64,000 nt of DNA from Glandiceps talaboti (GCF_964340395.1 NC_135549.1:34846832-34910831); one strand, 5' to 3'; counted from the stretch's first letter, positions 53,090 through 61,354 are shown. The notes: a model not told the origin generated them from the sequence alone. Translations and numbers: made by a program.

Positions 53090-53235
53090 TAACCAGATAC
53101 AGTAATGTAATCTATGAGAGAGAGTTAGAAGGGCAGATTATAACCAGATATAGAAGTGTGATCTATGAGAGACAGTTACAAGGGCAGATTATAACCAGAT
53201 ACAACATTGTGATCTGAGAGACAGTTAAAAGGGCA
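53090..53235. repeat. Decayed right edge of the 51-bp array
   Basis: The last units carry substitutions not seen inside the array (CAGTAATG, ACAACATTG), a 3-bp deletion (GTGATCTGAGAG) and then fade into GGGCAAAAGTTAAC. This is the pattern of an old array edge where unequal exchange no longer homogenises units. Confidence 0.8.
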
Positions 53236-53711
53236 AAAGTTAACATTTTATTTTATTTTTCAAAATATTACATCCAAATTCAAGAGGGCTTTTAGGTTCA
53301 AATCAATGAGTAGGTACTGAGGTACACCTGTGACAAATTTTTGGCTGTTATGTCTCAAATAAGAATGTTATTTTCCTATCCAGCAATACAGGATTTTCAA
53401 AGAGTGATGATGGCCATTAAGAATTTTCTTGATTTCTGCACTTTTATGCAAATACTGACGAGGGCTTCCCTTCTAAAATCAATCAGCAGGTCCTATATGT
53501 AAAATTCATGCCAAATTTGGTGCTTTTATCCGGTGTGTAAAAATAGTCTTAAAAACTGGTGTTAAGCCACCTGACTAGATGCGATCATTTTCATTTGAAA
53601 AATTTCCCATCTACACACCCTTAAGTAATGTTCCCACCAAATGCCAAGGCCATCGGTCTGGCAGTTTTTAACTTTAAGTCATTTATACAAACACACACAC
53701 ACACACACACA
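53236..53711 (+). mobile_element. Probable non-autonomous interspersed repeat ending in (AC)n
   Basis: About 470 bp of AT-rich, non-coding sequence ends in GCCATCGGTCTGGCAG, a short AT-rich stretch and an (AC)n tract. A conserved tail running into a simple repeat is typical of dispersed SINE-like or other non-autonomous elements of marine invertebrates. No tRNA-like promoter boxes were recognised. Family and boundaries are uncertain. Confidence 0.4.
53690..53711. repeat. (AC)n microsatellite
   Basis: About eleven AC dinucleotides follow ATTTATACAA at the tail of the presumed interspersed repeat. Confidence 0.95.
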
Positions 53712-53866
53712 GAAATTTACAGCACTACTGAAACTCAGTTCAGTTGTACTAAAAATCAGTTTTATTCAAACACAAATAAGGCATATCTTTACTTAGGGAA
53801 ATGTTGTGTTCTGTGTATAAATTTAGTAAAATGTTATTATTAAACAAGTCTGTAGAAAGTACTTAC

Positions 53867-54009
53867 CTGATGTACTTCTTATTTGTTGTGTTTGTGGTAT
53901 TAATATTGAATAAACTGGTGCCATATGTTTCTAAGTATTCTCTGTCATTCGGTGTTAGGAGATTGCTGGCACATAGCAAGTTGGTGTAGTCTATTAGATA
54001 CTCACAATT
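53867..54009 (-). CDS. Internal exon of an unidentified minus-strand gene
   Basis: Read on the minus strand, this 143-bp segment is preceded by a good acceptor (TATTTGTTCACAG) and followed by a consensus donor (ATCAG then GTAAGTACT). Exactly one of its three frames is open: 47 codons starting NCEYLIDYTNLLCASNLL, containing NDREYLETYGTSLF and ending NKKYI with two bases left over. The two other frames stop within five codons. Composition is protein-like with two N-x-T sites. I do not recognise the protein. The downstream exon must lie at lower coordinates; I found none in the 630 bp before the satellite array, so it may be beyond the array. The upstream partner may be 54729-54754, whose phase fits. 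Confidence 0.65.
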
Positions 54010-54390
54010 CTGTGAACAAATATGATGGACAGTGAAGTAATGTTAAGTATTGTCAGATATCATCCCCTTATTTGCTTTTAATTATCTCTTTTAATAATAA
54101 AACCTTTTTGTTGAGTACATATATTTAAAATTTTATACAATGAGACACTCATGTATTTCTTTCAATATGGTACAGATGACTGATGAACTGGTTTGAACTG
54201 GTTGAAACTGGCTCACAGTTTTTTTTTACAAGTAAGGTTTTGCTAGGTCAATGTTTCACTTTATTCATGATTGTCTTCTTGCCTACATGTATGTCCAGTT
54301 TGTGCATCTATTCTTCACACATATAAATTTTGACTTGTAATTTATAGATTCTGAAATATCAAAGCTAAAAGTCACCTATAATGCTAGTTT

Positions 54391-54396
54391 TTTATT
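54391..54396 (-). terminator. Possible polyadenylation signal for a minus-strand terminal exon
   Basis: TTTATT on the + strand is AATAAA on the minus strand, about 33 bp after the TGA of the tentative exon 54429-54506. Confidence 0.25.
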
Positions 54397-54428
54397 AGGA
54401 TAATAAATGTAGCTTTTTAATTTATCAG

Positions 54429-54506
54429 TCAGAATAACTCCCGTGTTTTTTGTTCTTCATAACGTGTAGAAGTGGTTCTGTTGTTCAGCTCTTCCACTAT
54501 GCAGTT
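54429..54506 (-). CDS. Tentative alternative terminal exon, minus strand
   Basis: After a plausible acceptor (CTTTGCTAAACAG, with CTAAC upstream) the minus strand reads 25 codons, NCIVEELNNRTTSTRYEEQ and onward, to a TGA at 54431-54429. AATAAA follows shortly. It starts in the same phase as the exon at 53867-54009, so both could be spliced from 54729-54754, one ending the protein and the other continuing it. A second frame is also open for 15 codons and the exon is short, so chance is a real alternative. Confidence 0.25.
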   Translation of the reverse strand, partial: NCIVEELNNRTTSTRYEEQKTRELF

Positions 54507-54728
54507 CTGTTTAGCAAAGTGGTTAGTGGTTTCATATGATGATTCACACTATAGAACACCACACAGAAAGGTGGTAAAATATTGTACTTTTATATTATAG
54601 TCACCATTTTACAAATATTCTATTTTTACCCCTAATTTTCCATATTAATATTAAACCCAATCAACTTGTCTTGAACAAACTTATATCTGCTCATCCCAAG
54701 AAAGCCCATATATTCCTATTCACCTCAC

Positions 54729-54754
54729 CACATTATATGATGCTGTATTTGACA
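54729..54754 (-). CDS. Tentative 26-bp internal exon, minus strand
   Basis: The minus strand has a strong-looking acceptor (AATTGCCTCCCCAG) and donor (ATGTG then GTGAGG) 26 bp apart. Read after two bases it gives SNTASYNV and ends in phase 0, which joins directly to the open frame of 53867-54009. Splice signals and phase support it, but the exon is too short for coding statistics. Confidence 0.32.
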
Positions 54755-55988
54755 CTGGGGAGGCAATTTTTTGGATGTGTCATAAAGAGAGGACAAAGGG
54801 GCTTTGTGTTTGAAAATGTACTACTACTAGTTATATATGCCTTCTAAAGTAAGACAGTTATGCACAGTTCTGTGTTGTAAGTGTTGGCTAAATCTCTTAG
54901 TGCAGTGTGGCCTGTGATAATTTGAATACAGGGTTTGTATACTACGAGTAAAACAAAATTCCAGTACTTTCAAGGGGATTTTCGTCAGCTTTCCAGGGAT
55001 ATTTGTATTAATATATATATTAAATTTAACAAATACATGTATATGATTCATGTACCTTATGCTTGTCATACTGATCGAGACGAGTAATTTATTTGAAATG
55101 AATGTGATTGAAAATAAAAAAATAAAGAATGTGATGGAAAATGTTCAGTCACAAAAATTAATGCATATGGTGATGTAAAAATACGTAAGACCAAACTGAG
55201 AAAACAGGAACTTGAAATATGTTATATTCTAATATATTTGAACATAAATTTCCTTTCAGAAAACAGCTTAGAGATACCTAATTGTCTGGACAACACAAAC
55301 CATGGATAAATCCACCAGAGATAAATCCACCTTTTCCAGCTGTCCCTCCAGATCATCCAAAGTGAAAAAGGAGTGAGTGATCACAATTTTCCAGAAGAGT
55401 TTGTCCAGTATGTAAGAAGATGACAATATGAAGATCTATGCTTCATAAAGACTGAAACTCAAAGAACATAAAAGGCACCATGACAGCTAGCAATGGAGCA
55501 ACAAGCAGGCTATCACCAAGCAAATGATAACCATAGTACATAGTAACAACAGAAGATTCCAGTAATAATTTTAGGCATCAGGGAACATTCATTAAAATAT
55601 TGGAAGAGATGCCATACATGACTGGGAACCTTTACTCTTTCTGCAGGACACACTAGTACTGTTAAGTAACTGCACAAAGTCAAAGACAAGTCATCTGGAA
55701 TTTACAATGACATCAAATTTTAAACAAAAAAAAACAGAGTTCAGCCAAGGACTATTTTTAAGCAAATCTATCTGCTATTTGACCAATTTAATACTTATGT
55801 TCAGAGAGGTATTTCAAAACTTTGTGTTTCTAAACATACATTTTTCAGTAAATAAAAGTTTAAAAGGATGAAAGTTTGGTTTTTGTTTAGTCTTAACAAA
55901 ATTCTTTTTCTTGTCTCAAGAACTCATTTTCCAGAATATTCTTGGGACATTAATTCATTTTCTAAGTCTAGAAAGTGTGTAGAAATTC
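54755..55988. other. Gene-poor, AT-rich stretch; nothing firm
   Basis: I see no exon I can support here. A minus-strand open stretch of 80 codons at 54827-55069 has an AT-rich, low-complexity part and no matching splice sites. A + strand acceptor-like CTTTCAG at 55254-55260 precedes a 24-codon ATG frame at 55302-55376 with a good start context (ACCATGG), but nothing else supports a gene. AATAAA occurs near 55852. Confidence 0.5.
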
Positions 55989-55989
55989 A

Positions 55990-56865
55990 ATGCTGGCCTA
56001 TAGAAACCTATGCGCTGACCTATAGACACCTATAGGCTGACATATAGACATCTATAGGCTGGCCTATAGAAACCTATAGGCTGACCTATAGCTGTCTATA
56101 GCCTGACCTATAGACATATATAGGCTGGCCTATAGAAACCTATAGGCTGACCTATAGATGTCTATAGGCTGACCTATAGATGTATATAGGCTGACCTATA
56201 GACATCTATAGGTTGACCTATAGAAACTTTTAGGCTGACTTATAGATGTCTATAGGCTGACCTATAGAAACCTATAGATACCTATAGACTGGCCTATAGA
56301 AACCTATAGGCTGACCTATAGACATCTATAGGCTGGCCTATAGAAACCGATAGGCTGGCCTATAGAAACCCATAGGCTGGCCTATAGGAACCTATAGGCT
56401 AGCCTATAGAAACCTATAGGCTGGCCTATAGAAACCTATAGATACCTATAGACTGGCCTATAGAAACCTATAGGCTGACCTATAGACATCTATAGGCTGG
56501 CCTATAGAAACCTATAGGCTGGTCTATAGGAACCTATAGGCTAGCCTATAGAAACCTATAGGCTGGCCTATAGAAACTTATAGGCTGACCTATAGACATC
56601 TATAGGCTGGCCTATAGAAACCTATAGGCTGGCCTATAGGAACCTATAGGCTAGCCTATAGAAACCTATAGGCTGGCCTATAGAAACCTATAGATACCTA
56701 TAGACTGGCCTATAGAAACCTATAGGCTGACCTATAGACATCTATAGGCTGGCCTACAGAAACCTATAGGCTGGCCTATAGAAACCTATAGGTAAAACAT
56801 CCCAATTCTCTATAGGATCATATAGGCCGGCCTATAGACATGTCTATAGGCTGCCTATAGGATAT
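55990..56865. repeat. 22-bp palindromic minisatellite (CCTATAGG-based)
   Basis: About 40 copies of a 22-bp unit built from CCTATAGGCTGGCCTATAG plus GAAA, with variants GACATCTATAG and GATGTCTATAG. Each unit contains the palindrome CCTATAGG and the near-palindrome CTATAGGCTGGCCTATAG, so either strand can fold at every repeat. A longer variant (AGATACCTATAGACTGG) recurs at about 56277, 56441 and 56693. Confidence 0.93.
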
Positions 56866-56876
56866 TTCTGTAAGGG

Positions 56877-57920
56877 ATCAACTGTACGTTACTATGTCAA
56901 CCTACAGGCTACATGGAATTATAGACTGTCTATCAACTGTACGTTACTATGTCAACCTACAGGCTACATGGAATCATACTCTGTCTATCAACTGTATGCT
57001 ACTATGTCAACCTACAGGCTACATGGAATCATAGAATGTCTATCAAATGTACATTACAATGTCAACCTACAGGGTACACGGAAGCATAGACTGACTATCA
57101 ACTGTACGTTACTATGTCAACCTACAGGCTACATGGAATCATACTCTGTCTATCAACTGTATGCTACTATGTCAACCTACAGGCTACATGGAATCATAGA
57201 ATGTCTATCAAATGTACATTACAATGTCAACCTACAGGGTACACGGAAGCATAGACTGACTATCAACTGTACGTTACAATGTCACCCTACAGACTACATG
57301 GAATCATAGACTGTCTATCAACTGTATGTTACAATGTCAACCTACAGGCTACATGGAATCATAGACTGCCTATCAACTGTACGTTACAATGTCAACCTAC
57401 AGGCTACATGGAATCATAGACTGCCTATCAACTGTACGTTACAATGTCAACCTACAGGCTACATGGAATCATAGACTGTCTATCAACTGTATGTTACAAT
57501 GTCAACCTACAGGCTACATGGAATCATAGACTGCCTATCAACTGTATGTTACAATGTCAACCTACAGGCTACATGGAATCATAGACTGCCTATCAACTGT
57601 ATGTTACAATGTCAACCTACAGGCTACATGGAATCATAGACTGTCTATCAACTGTATGTTACAATGTCAACCTACAGGCTACATGGAATCATAGACTGCC
57701 TATCAACTGTACGTTACAATGTTAACCTACAGGCTACACGGAATCATAGACTGTCTATCAACTGTACGTTACAATGTCAACCTACAGGCTACATGGAATA
57801 ATAGAGTGTGTATCAACTGTACGTTACAATGTCAACCTACAGGTTACATGGAATCACAGATTGTCTATCAACTGTACATTACAATGTCAACTTACAGACT
57901 ACATGGAATTATAGACTGTC
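56877..57920. repeat. 55-bp minisatellite, about 19 units
   Basis: A 55-bp unit containing ATCAACTGTACGTTAC, GTCAACCTACAGGCTACATG and GAATCATAGACTGTCT repeats from just after the 22-bp array. A three-unit (165-bp) set with ATACTCTGTC, ATAGAATGTC and GAAGCATAGACTGAC variants occurs twice in a row between about 56965 and 57295. The open + frames inside it follow from the repeat and are not a gene. Confidence 0.95.
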
Positions 57921-58520
57921 TATGATTTATACTTGATCATGATCATGCTATACAATACCAGTATGTTGGTGTTACTATCTCAAGACGTTCTGCTAACAAA
58001 TTGGTATGGAGAGCATAGTAGCACAAACACAGGCCTACCAGTACTCTAGTCCTTAATTTCCTCTTTATACTTGTTAAGTTTTCTTTGGAAATTCACCAGG
58101 AAATTTTAGTACACCACTTTTTCTCTTTTTTCTTTTCTCTAAATTCAATGTGTGAGCATACAGAAAACAGGCTGAATTGTGGGATATCTCACTCACTGTG
58201 GCGTATTCATCATATACACTTAGTCATCCATATTTCAGTTGTCCATTTACATCAATATTTTATTTTTTCACAGGAAAATGAAACCAAATACTATTTATGT
58301 AGAAAAACCTTACTTCACATAAGATACAAACACAGGAATTATTAAATTACAAATGAGTAAACACTCTTTTTTTAACAGCTTCCTTCTTCCAATTTTTCTT
58401 TTTTTGGCATTATCTGCAAAATACAAATTAAAACTTATTTTAATCCATTAAAATGGTATTCCCTGACATGACAAATACACAATCACAATTTAATACATAT
58501 TAATATATATTTATATATAT
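57921..58520. other. AT-rich intergenic sequence, no supported gene
   Basis: About 600 bp between the 55-bp array and the end of the minus-strand gene. It has poly-T tracts and (TA)n-rich stretches near 58495-58520. No exon with matching splice signals was found. Confidence 0.5.
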
Positions 58521-58525
58521 GTCAC

Positions 58526-58531
58526 TTTATT
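58526..58531 (-). terminator. Polyadenylation signal AATAAA of the minus-strand gene
   Basis: TTTATT on the + strand reads AATAAA on the minus strand, about 69 bp downstream of the stop codon at 58602-58600, implying a short 3' UTR. Confidence 0.6.
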
Positions 58532-58599
58532 GTACTTAATGGCCATCGGCCCAAAATACAACGGAAATTCACACATAATCAAATAAAATGTCACAATCT

Positions 58600-58751
58600 T
58601 CAGAAAGTATCATTTACTTCTTTTCTCAAAGATAGTGCATGGTAAAGAAAAACAGCGAGTTTTTGGATTGTATCACTGTCTTCAGAACATATGATTTGTA
58701 TGAACTTTGTATAGGAAGGAGGAGTAAAAGTAACGTGGTATGTACGTCCTT
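58600..58751 (-). CDS. Terminal exon of an unidentified minus-strand gene
   Basis: The minus strand has an acceptor with a poly-T tract (ATTTTTTTTAAATCAATATAG), then two bases that complete a codon, 49 codons and a TGA. Protein landmarks are GRTYHVTFTPPSYTKF, then IICSEDSDTIQKLAVFLY, then LRKEVNDTF at the C terminus. The two-base start fits the one-base remainder of exon 62689-62768, giving a junction Glu. All three frames stay open for at least 20 codons here, so phase and composition decide the frame, not openness. I do not recognise the family. AATAAA follows 69 bp after the stop. Confidence 0.7.
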
Positions 58752-58785
58752 CTATATTGATTTAAAAAAAATTACATTTTAGTAG

Positions 58786-59814
58786 GAAATGAAATACATA
58801 AAGGGGTACATGTATATACTTATTAAAATCTAATAGTCATTACAATGAAATATATAAAGGGGTATATGTATATACTTAATATATTTAAATCTAAAAGTCA
58901 TTACAATGAAATACATAATGTGGTATCTGTATATACTTATTTAAATCTAATACTCATTACATTGAAATACATAAAGGGGTGCCTTTAAAATGGCAGTCAC
59001 TGTCAAAAACCATTCTGACTAAATACTCTCCCCCGGTGTGTTATTCCTTACCCAGGACCTACACCGTAACTATACAGATACAGACAGATAAAGGGGTACA
59101 TGTATATACTTATTTAAATCTAATAGTCATTACAATGAAATATATAAAGGGGTACATGTATATACTTATTTAAATCTAATAGTCATTACAATGAAATATA
59201 TAAAGGGGTACATGTATATACTTATTTAAATCTAATAGTCATTACAATGAAATATATAAAGGGGTATATGTATATACTTATTTAAATCTAATAGTCATTA
59301 CAATGAAATATATAAAGGGGCACATGTATATACTTATTTAAATCTAATAGTCATTACAATGAAATATATAAAGGGGTACATGTATATACTTATTTAAATC
59401 TAATAGTCATTACAATGAAATATATAAAGGGGTACATGTATATACTTATTTAAATCTAATAGTCATTACAATGAAATATATAAAGGGGTACATGTATATA
59501 CTTATTTAAATCTAATAGTCATTACAATGAAATATATAAAGGGGCACATGTATATACTTATTTAAATCTAATAGTCATTACAATGAAATATATAAAGGGG
59601 TACATGTATATACTTATTTAAATCTAATAGTCATTACAATGAAATATATAAAGGGGTATATGTATATACTTATTTAAATCTAATAGTCATTCAAATGAAA
59701 TACATAAAGGGGTATATGTATATACTTAATATTTAAATCTAATAGTCATTACAATGAAATATATAAAGGGGTATATGTATATACTTATTTAAATCCAATC
59801 TAACAGTCATTGAA
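58786..59814. repeat. 56-bp minisatellite, about 16 units, in an intron
   Basis: The 56-bp unit contains AAATCTAATAGTCATTACAA, TGAAATATATAAAGGGG and ACATGTATATACTTATTT. Units from about 59093 on are nearly identical; the left ones are more diverged. About 110 bp of non-repeat sequence interrupts it at 58981-59090. It lies within 40 bp of the acceptor of the terminal exon, on the intron side. Confidence 0.95.
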
Positions 59815-59837
59815 TTCCAAAATTCAGAATACAGCAT

Positions 59838-60147
59838 GATCCCTTAGGTTGGGGGTTGGGATTTCTGATCCCTTAGGTTGGGGGTGGGGATTTCTGATCC
59901 CCCAGGTTGGGGGTTGGGATTTCTGATCCCTTAGGTTGGGGGTGGGGATTTCTGATCCCTTAGGTTGGGGGTGGGGATTTCTGATCCCTTAGGTTGGGGG
60001 TGGGGATTTCTGATCCCTTAGGTTGGGGGTGGGGATTTCTGATCCCTTAGGTTGGGGGTGGGGATTTCTGATCCCTTAGGTTGGGGGTGGGGATTTCTGA
60101 TCCCACAACATTATCCCCCAGGTTAGGGGTGGGGATTTCTGATCCCA
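59838..60147. repeat. 29-bp G-rich minisatellite, about 10 units
   Basis: The unit joins GATCCCTTAG, GTTGGGGGTG and GGGATTTCT. Each unit carries a G-run pair (GGGGGTGGGG) on the + strand and the matching C-rich tract on the minus strand. Two neighbouring units supply four G-runs, so an inter-unit G-quadruplex is possible. The last two units are variant (CCCACAACATTATCCCCC). Confidence 0.93.
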
Positions 60148-60419
60148 CAGCAGCTAATCTATTTATAATTTGCATAATATTAATGAAGTTTACCAACAAT
60201 GATGTTTCATCTCGTGCTTTCACAGTTTTCACCTTTTCCAAACAACTATATGTTCATGTAGAAATGGACCCATGGTATAAACTTACAGTTCATTTTTTTT
60301 TTGAATTTTGATCTAAATTACAAATCTTTTAGTACAATAGATGTAATAAATTGATGTAATTATACACAATAATGTATTTCATCATGAGGAAAAGCAAGCA
60401 TTGATTCCAAAAACCACAT
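60148..60419. other. Intronic sequence without a supported feature
   Basis: AT-rich sequence in the long intron. The minus strand has an open stretch near 60187-60238 (KVKTVKARDETSLL) with an acceptor-like TATAG and a weak donor GTAAAC. Its phase does not fit the exons on either side, so it is not called as an exon. Confidence 0.4.
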
Positions 60420-60897
60420 ACTCAAAATTAAGATGTATTTACATTTGATCAAGTGATTACTACGCAACAAATTTGGAACACAGCAATGCAATTTATGATT
60501 GATTATGAGTGCCCTGTCAATATTCATATGGAGACAAGTACACCAGTGTACTCACTAGTCTGTAAGGTATGTCATGATGGGACGCCCTTACATATCAGTC
60601 AACCCCTCACATGAATGTAAAATTGAAACAATACAAACACCAGCAAACTTTAGAGTCAATTTGATAAGTATTCAAAATTAAGAAGTACTACATTTGATCA
60701 AGTGATTACTAGTTGGAAGACGGCAGTTGACCTAAAATAAAATCAAAACAAACCTCTGACAGTCAAAAACAATCTACGCAATAAATCTAGCACACAGATA
60801 TGCAATTTAAGATCGATAGTGAGTACCCTGTCAATATTGACGTTGAGACAAGTACACCAGTGTATGTACTCACACAAATGTAAAATTCAAACAATAT
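60420..60897. repeat. Direct duplication of about 200 bp with indels (two copies)
   Basis: Copy one (60420 to about 60640) and copy two (about 60669-60897) share ACATTTGATCAAGTGATTAC, CCCTGTCAATATT, GAGACAAGTACACCAGTGTA and ATGTAAAATT. Copy two has a 65-bp insertion at 60712-60776 flanked by CTA on both sides. Copy one has about 56 extra bp between two CTCAC motifs (near 60551 and 60607). Confidence 0.8.
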
Positions 60898-61354
60898 ATG
60901 TTGATGAAAGTTTCAGTGTAAAATATTGACCAAGTTGTACACCAATCGGAGTGTATCAAACAAAGTAATCTCAACAACATAATCATATGCTTCCACCTTT
61001 ACAACTTATTAAGACACGTTTATGACGGAAAGTCGCCCTTTGTTCGACTAAGTACATCCATTGCATTTCAAGTGGTAACCAGATTTAAACTGAATGCCTT
61101 CCGTAAAGGCAAAGTTTTGAGATTGTCGTTCCTACAGACAATTGTTGGAATACAACAGAACATATGCAGTAAGTTATTTTTTCTCATTGTTGCTATTTGC
61201 CCATTGCTGTTAGTGAAAAAAACTAATCATGAACTAGCCTATGACATCTGCCCAACATACACACTTGCTGTAAAGTACTAAATAAAAAGAACAGTAACTG
61301 CAAAGATAAGTAAATAGATTAAGATTTGTTGAGAATGTAAAAAAAAATAAGAGC
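60898..61354. other. Intronic sequence without a supported feature
   Basis: No RNA gene or exon is supported. A + strand frame of 69 codons at 61072-61281 has no splice or start support. A minus-strand stretch beginning at 61131 after a good acceptor (CAATTGTCTGTAG) reads ERQSQNFAFTEGIQFKSG but has no donor and its phase does not fit the neighbouring exons. Confidence 0.4.

Larger units (their letters stand above)
2888..53235. repeat. 51-bp satellite/minisatellite array, about 987 units
   Basis: An unbroken head-to-tail array of a 51-bp unit fills about 50.3 kb. In the + frame the unit reads VIYERQLEGQIITRYRS. Common variants are GTA/GTG at codon 1, CAG/GAG/TAG at codon 6, GAA/CAA at codon 8, CAG/TAG at codon 10, ATT/AGT at codon 11, TAT/TAC/AAC at codon 15 and AGA/AGT at codon 16. 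Most units differ from the consensus at only a few bases. The + strand consensus is about two-thirds purine, has 13 G against 5 C, is about 35% GC and lacks CpG. No other mobile element interrupts it; indels are 1-8 bp. It is sharply cut on the left by the LTR and decays gradually on the right. I do not recognise the unit as a known satellite. Its openness as a reading frame is not evidence of coding. Confidence 0.98.

Noticed and set aside
2888-53235. CRISPR-like or other regularly spaced repeat
   Set aside because: The units are head to tail with no unique spacers, and the genome is eukaryotic.
54827-55069. Minus-strand 80-codon frame beginning MTSIRYMNH
   Set aside because: It crosses a (TA)n-rich stretch and has no matching splice sites, start context or recognisable domain.
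55302-55376. + strand 24-codon frame MDKSTRDKSTF... with a strong start context after an acceptor-like CTTTCAG
   Set aside because: It is too short and isolated; no donor, partner exon or promoter could be found.
55480-55620. Minus-strand stretch reading GDSLLVAPLL, recalling glycoside hydrolase motifs
   Set aside because: Only a few residues match, the rest is unlike that family, and it stops without splice signals.
56968-57925. Open frames of 113 and 68 codons over the 55-bp array
   Set aside because: 55 is not a multiple of three, so the frame rotates between units; the openness is incidental and the content is plain minisatellite.
59052-59069. 18-bp micro-exon on the minus strand (good acceptor and GTAAGG donor) inside the 56-bp array gap
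   Set aside because: The frame required between the neighbouring exons contains a stop, and 18 bp gives no coding signal.
59838-60147. Telomere-like repeat, because units contain TTAGG and G-runs
   Set aside because: The period is 29 bp and the units also contain GATCCC and ATTTCTG; no TTAGGG array is present.
60187-60293. Pair of small minus-strand exons (IKIQKKNE and CLEKVKTVKARDETSLL)
   Set aside because: They join each other in phase but not the flanking exons; one includes a poly-A run and the last donor (GTAAAC) is weak.
61072-61131. Minus-strand exon reading ERQSQNFAFTEGIQFKSG after a strong acceptor
   Set aside because: No credible donor, and the phase disagrees with the upstream exon 62689-62768.
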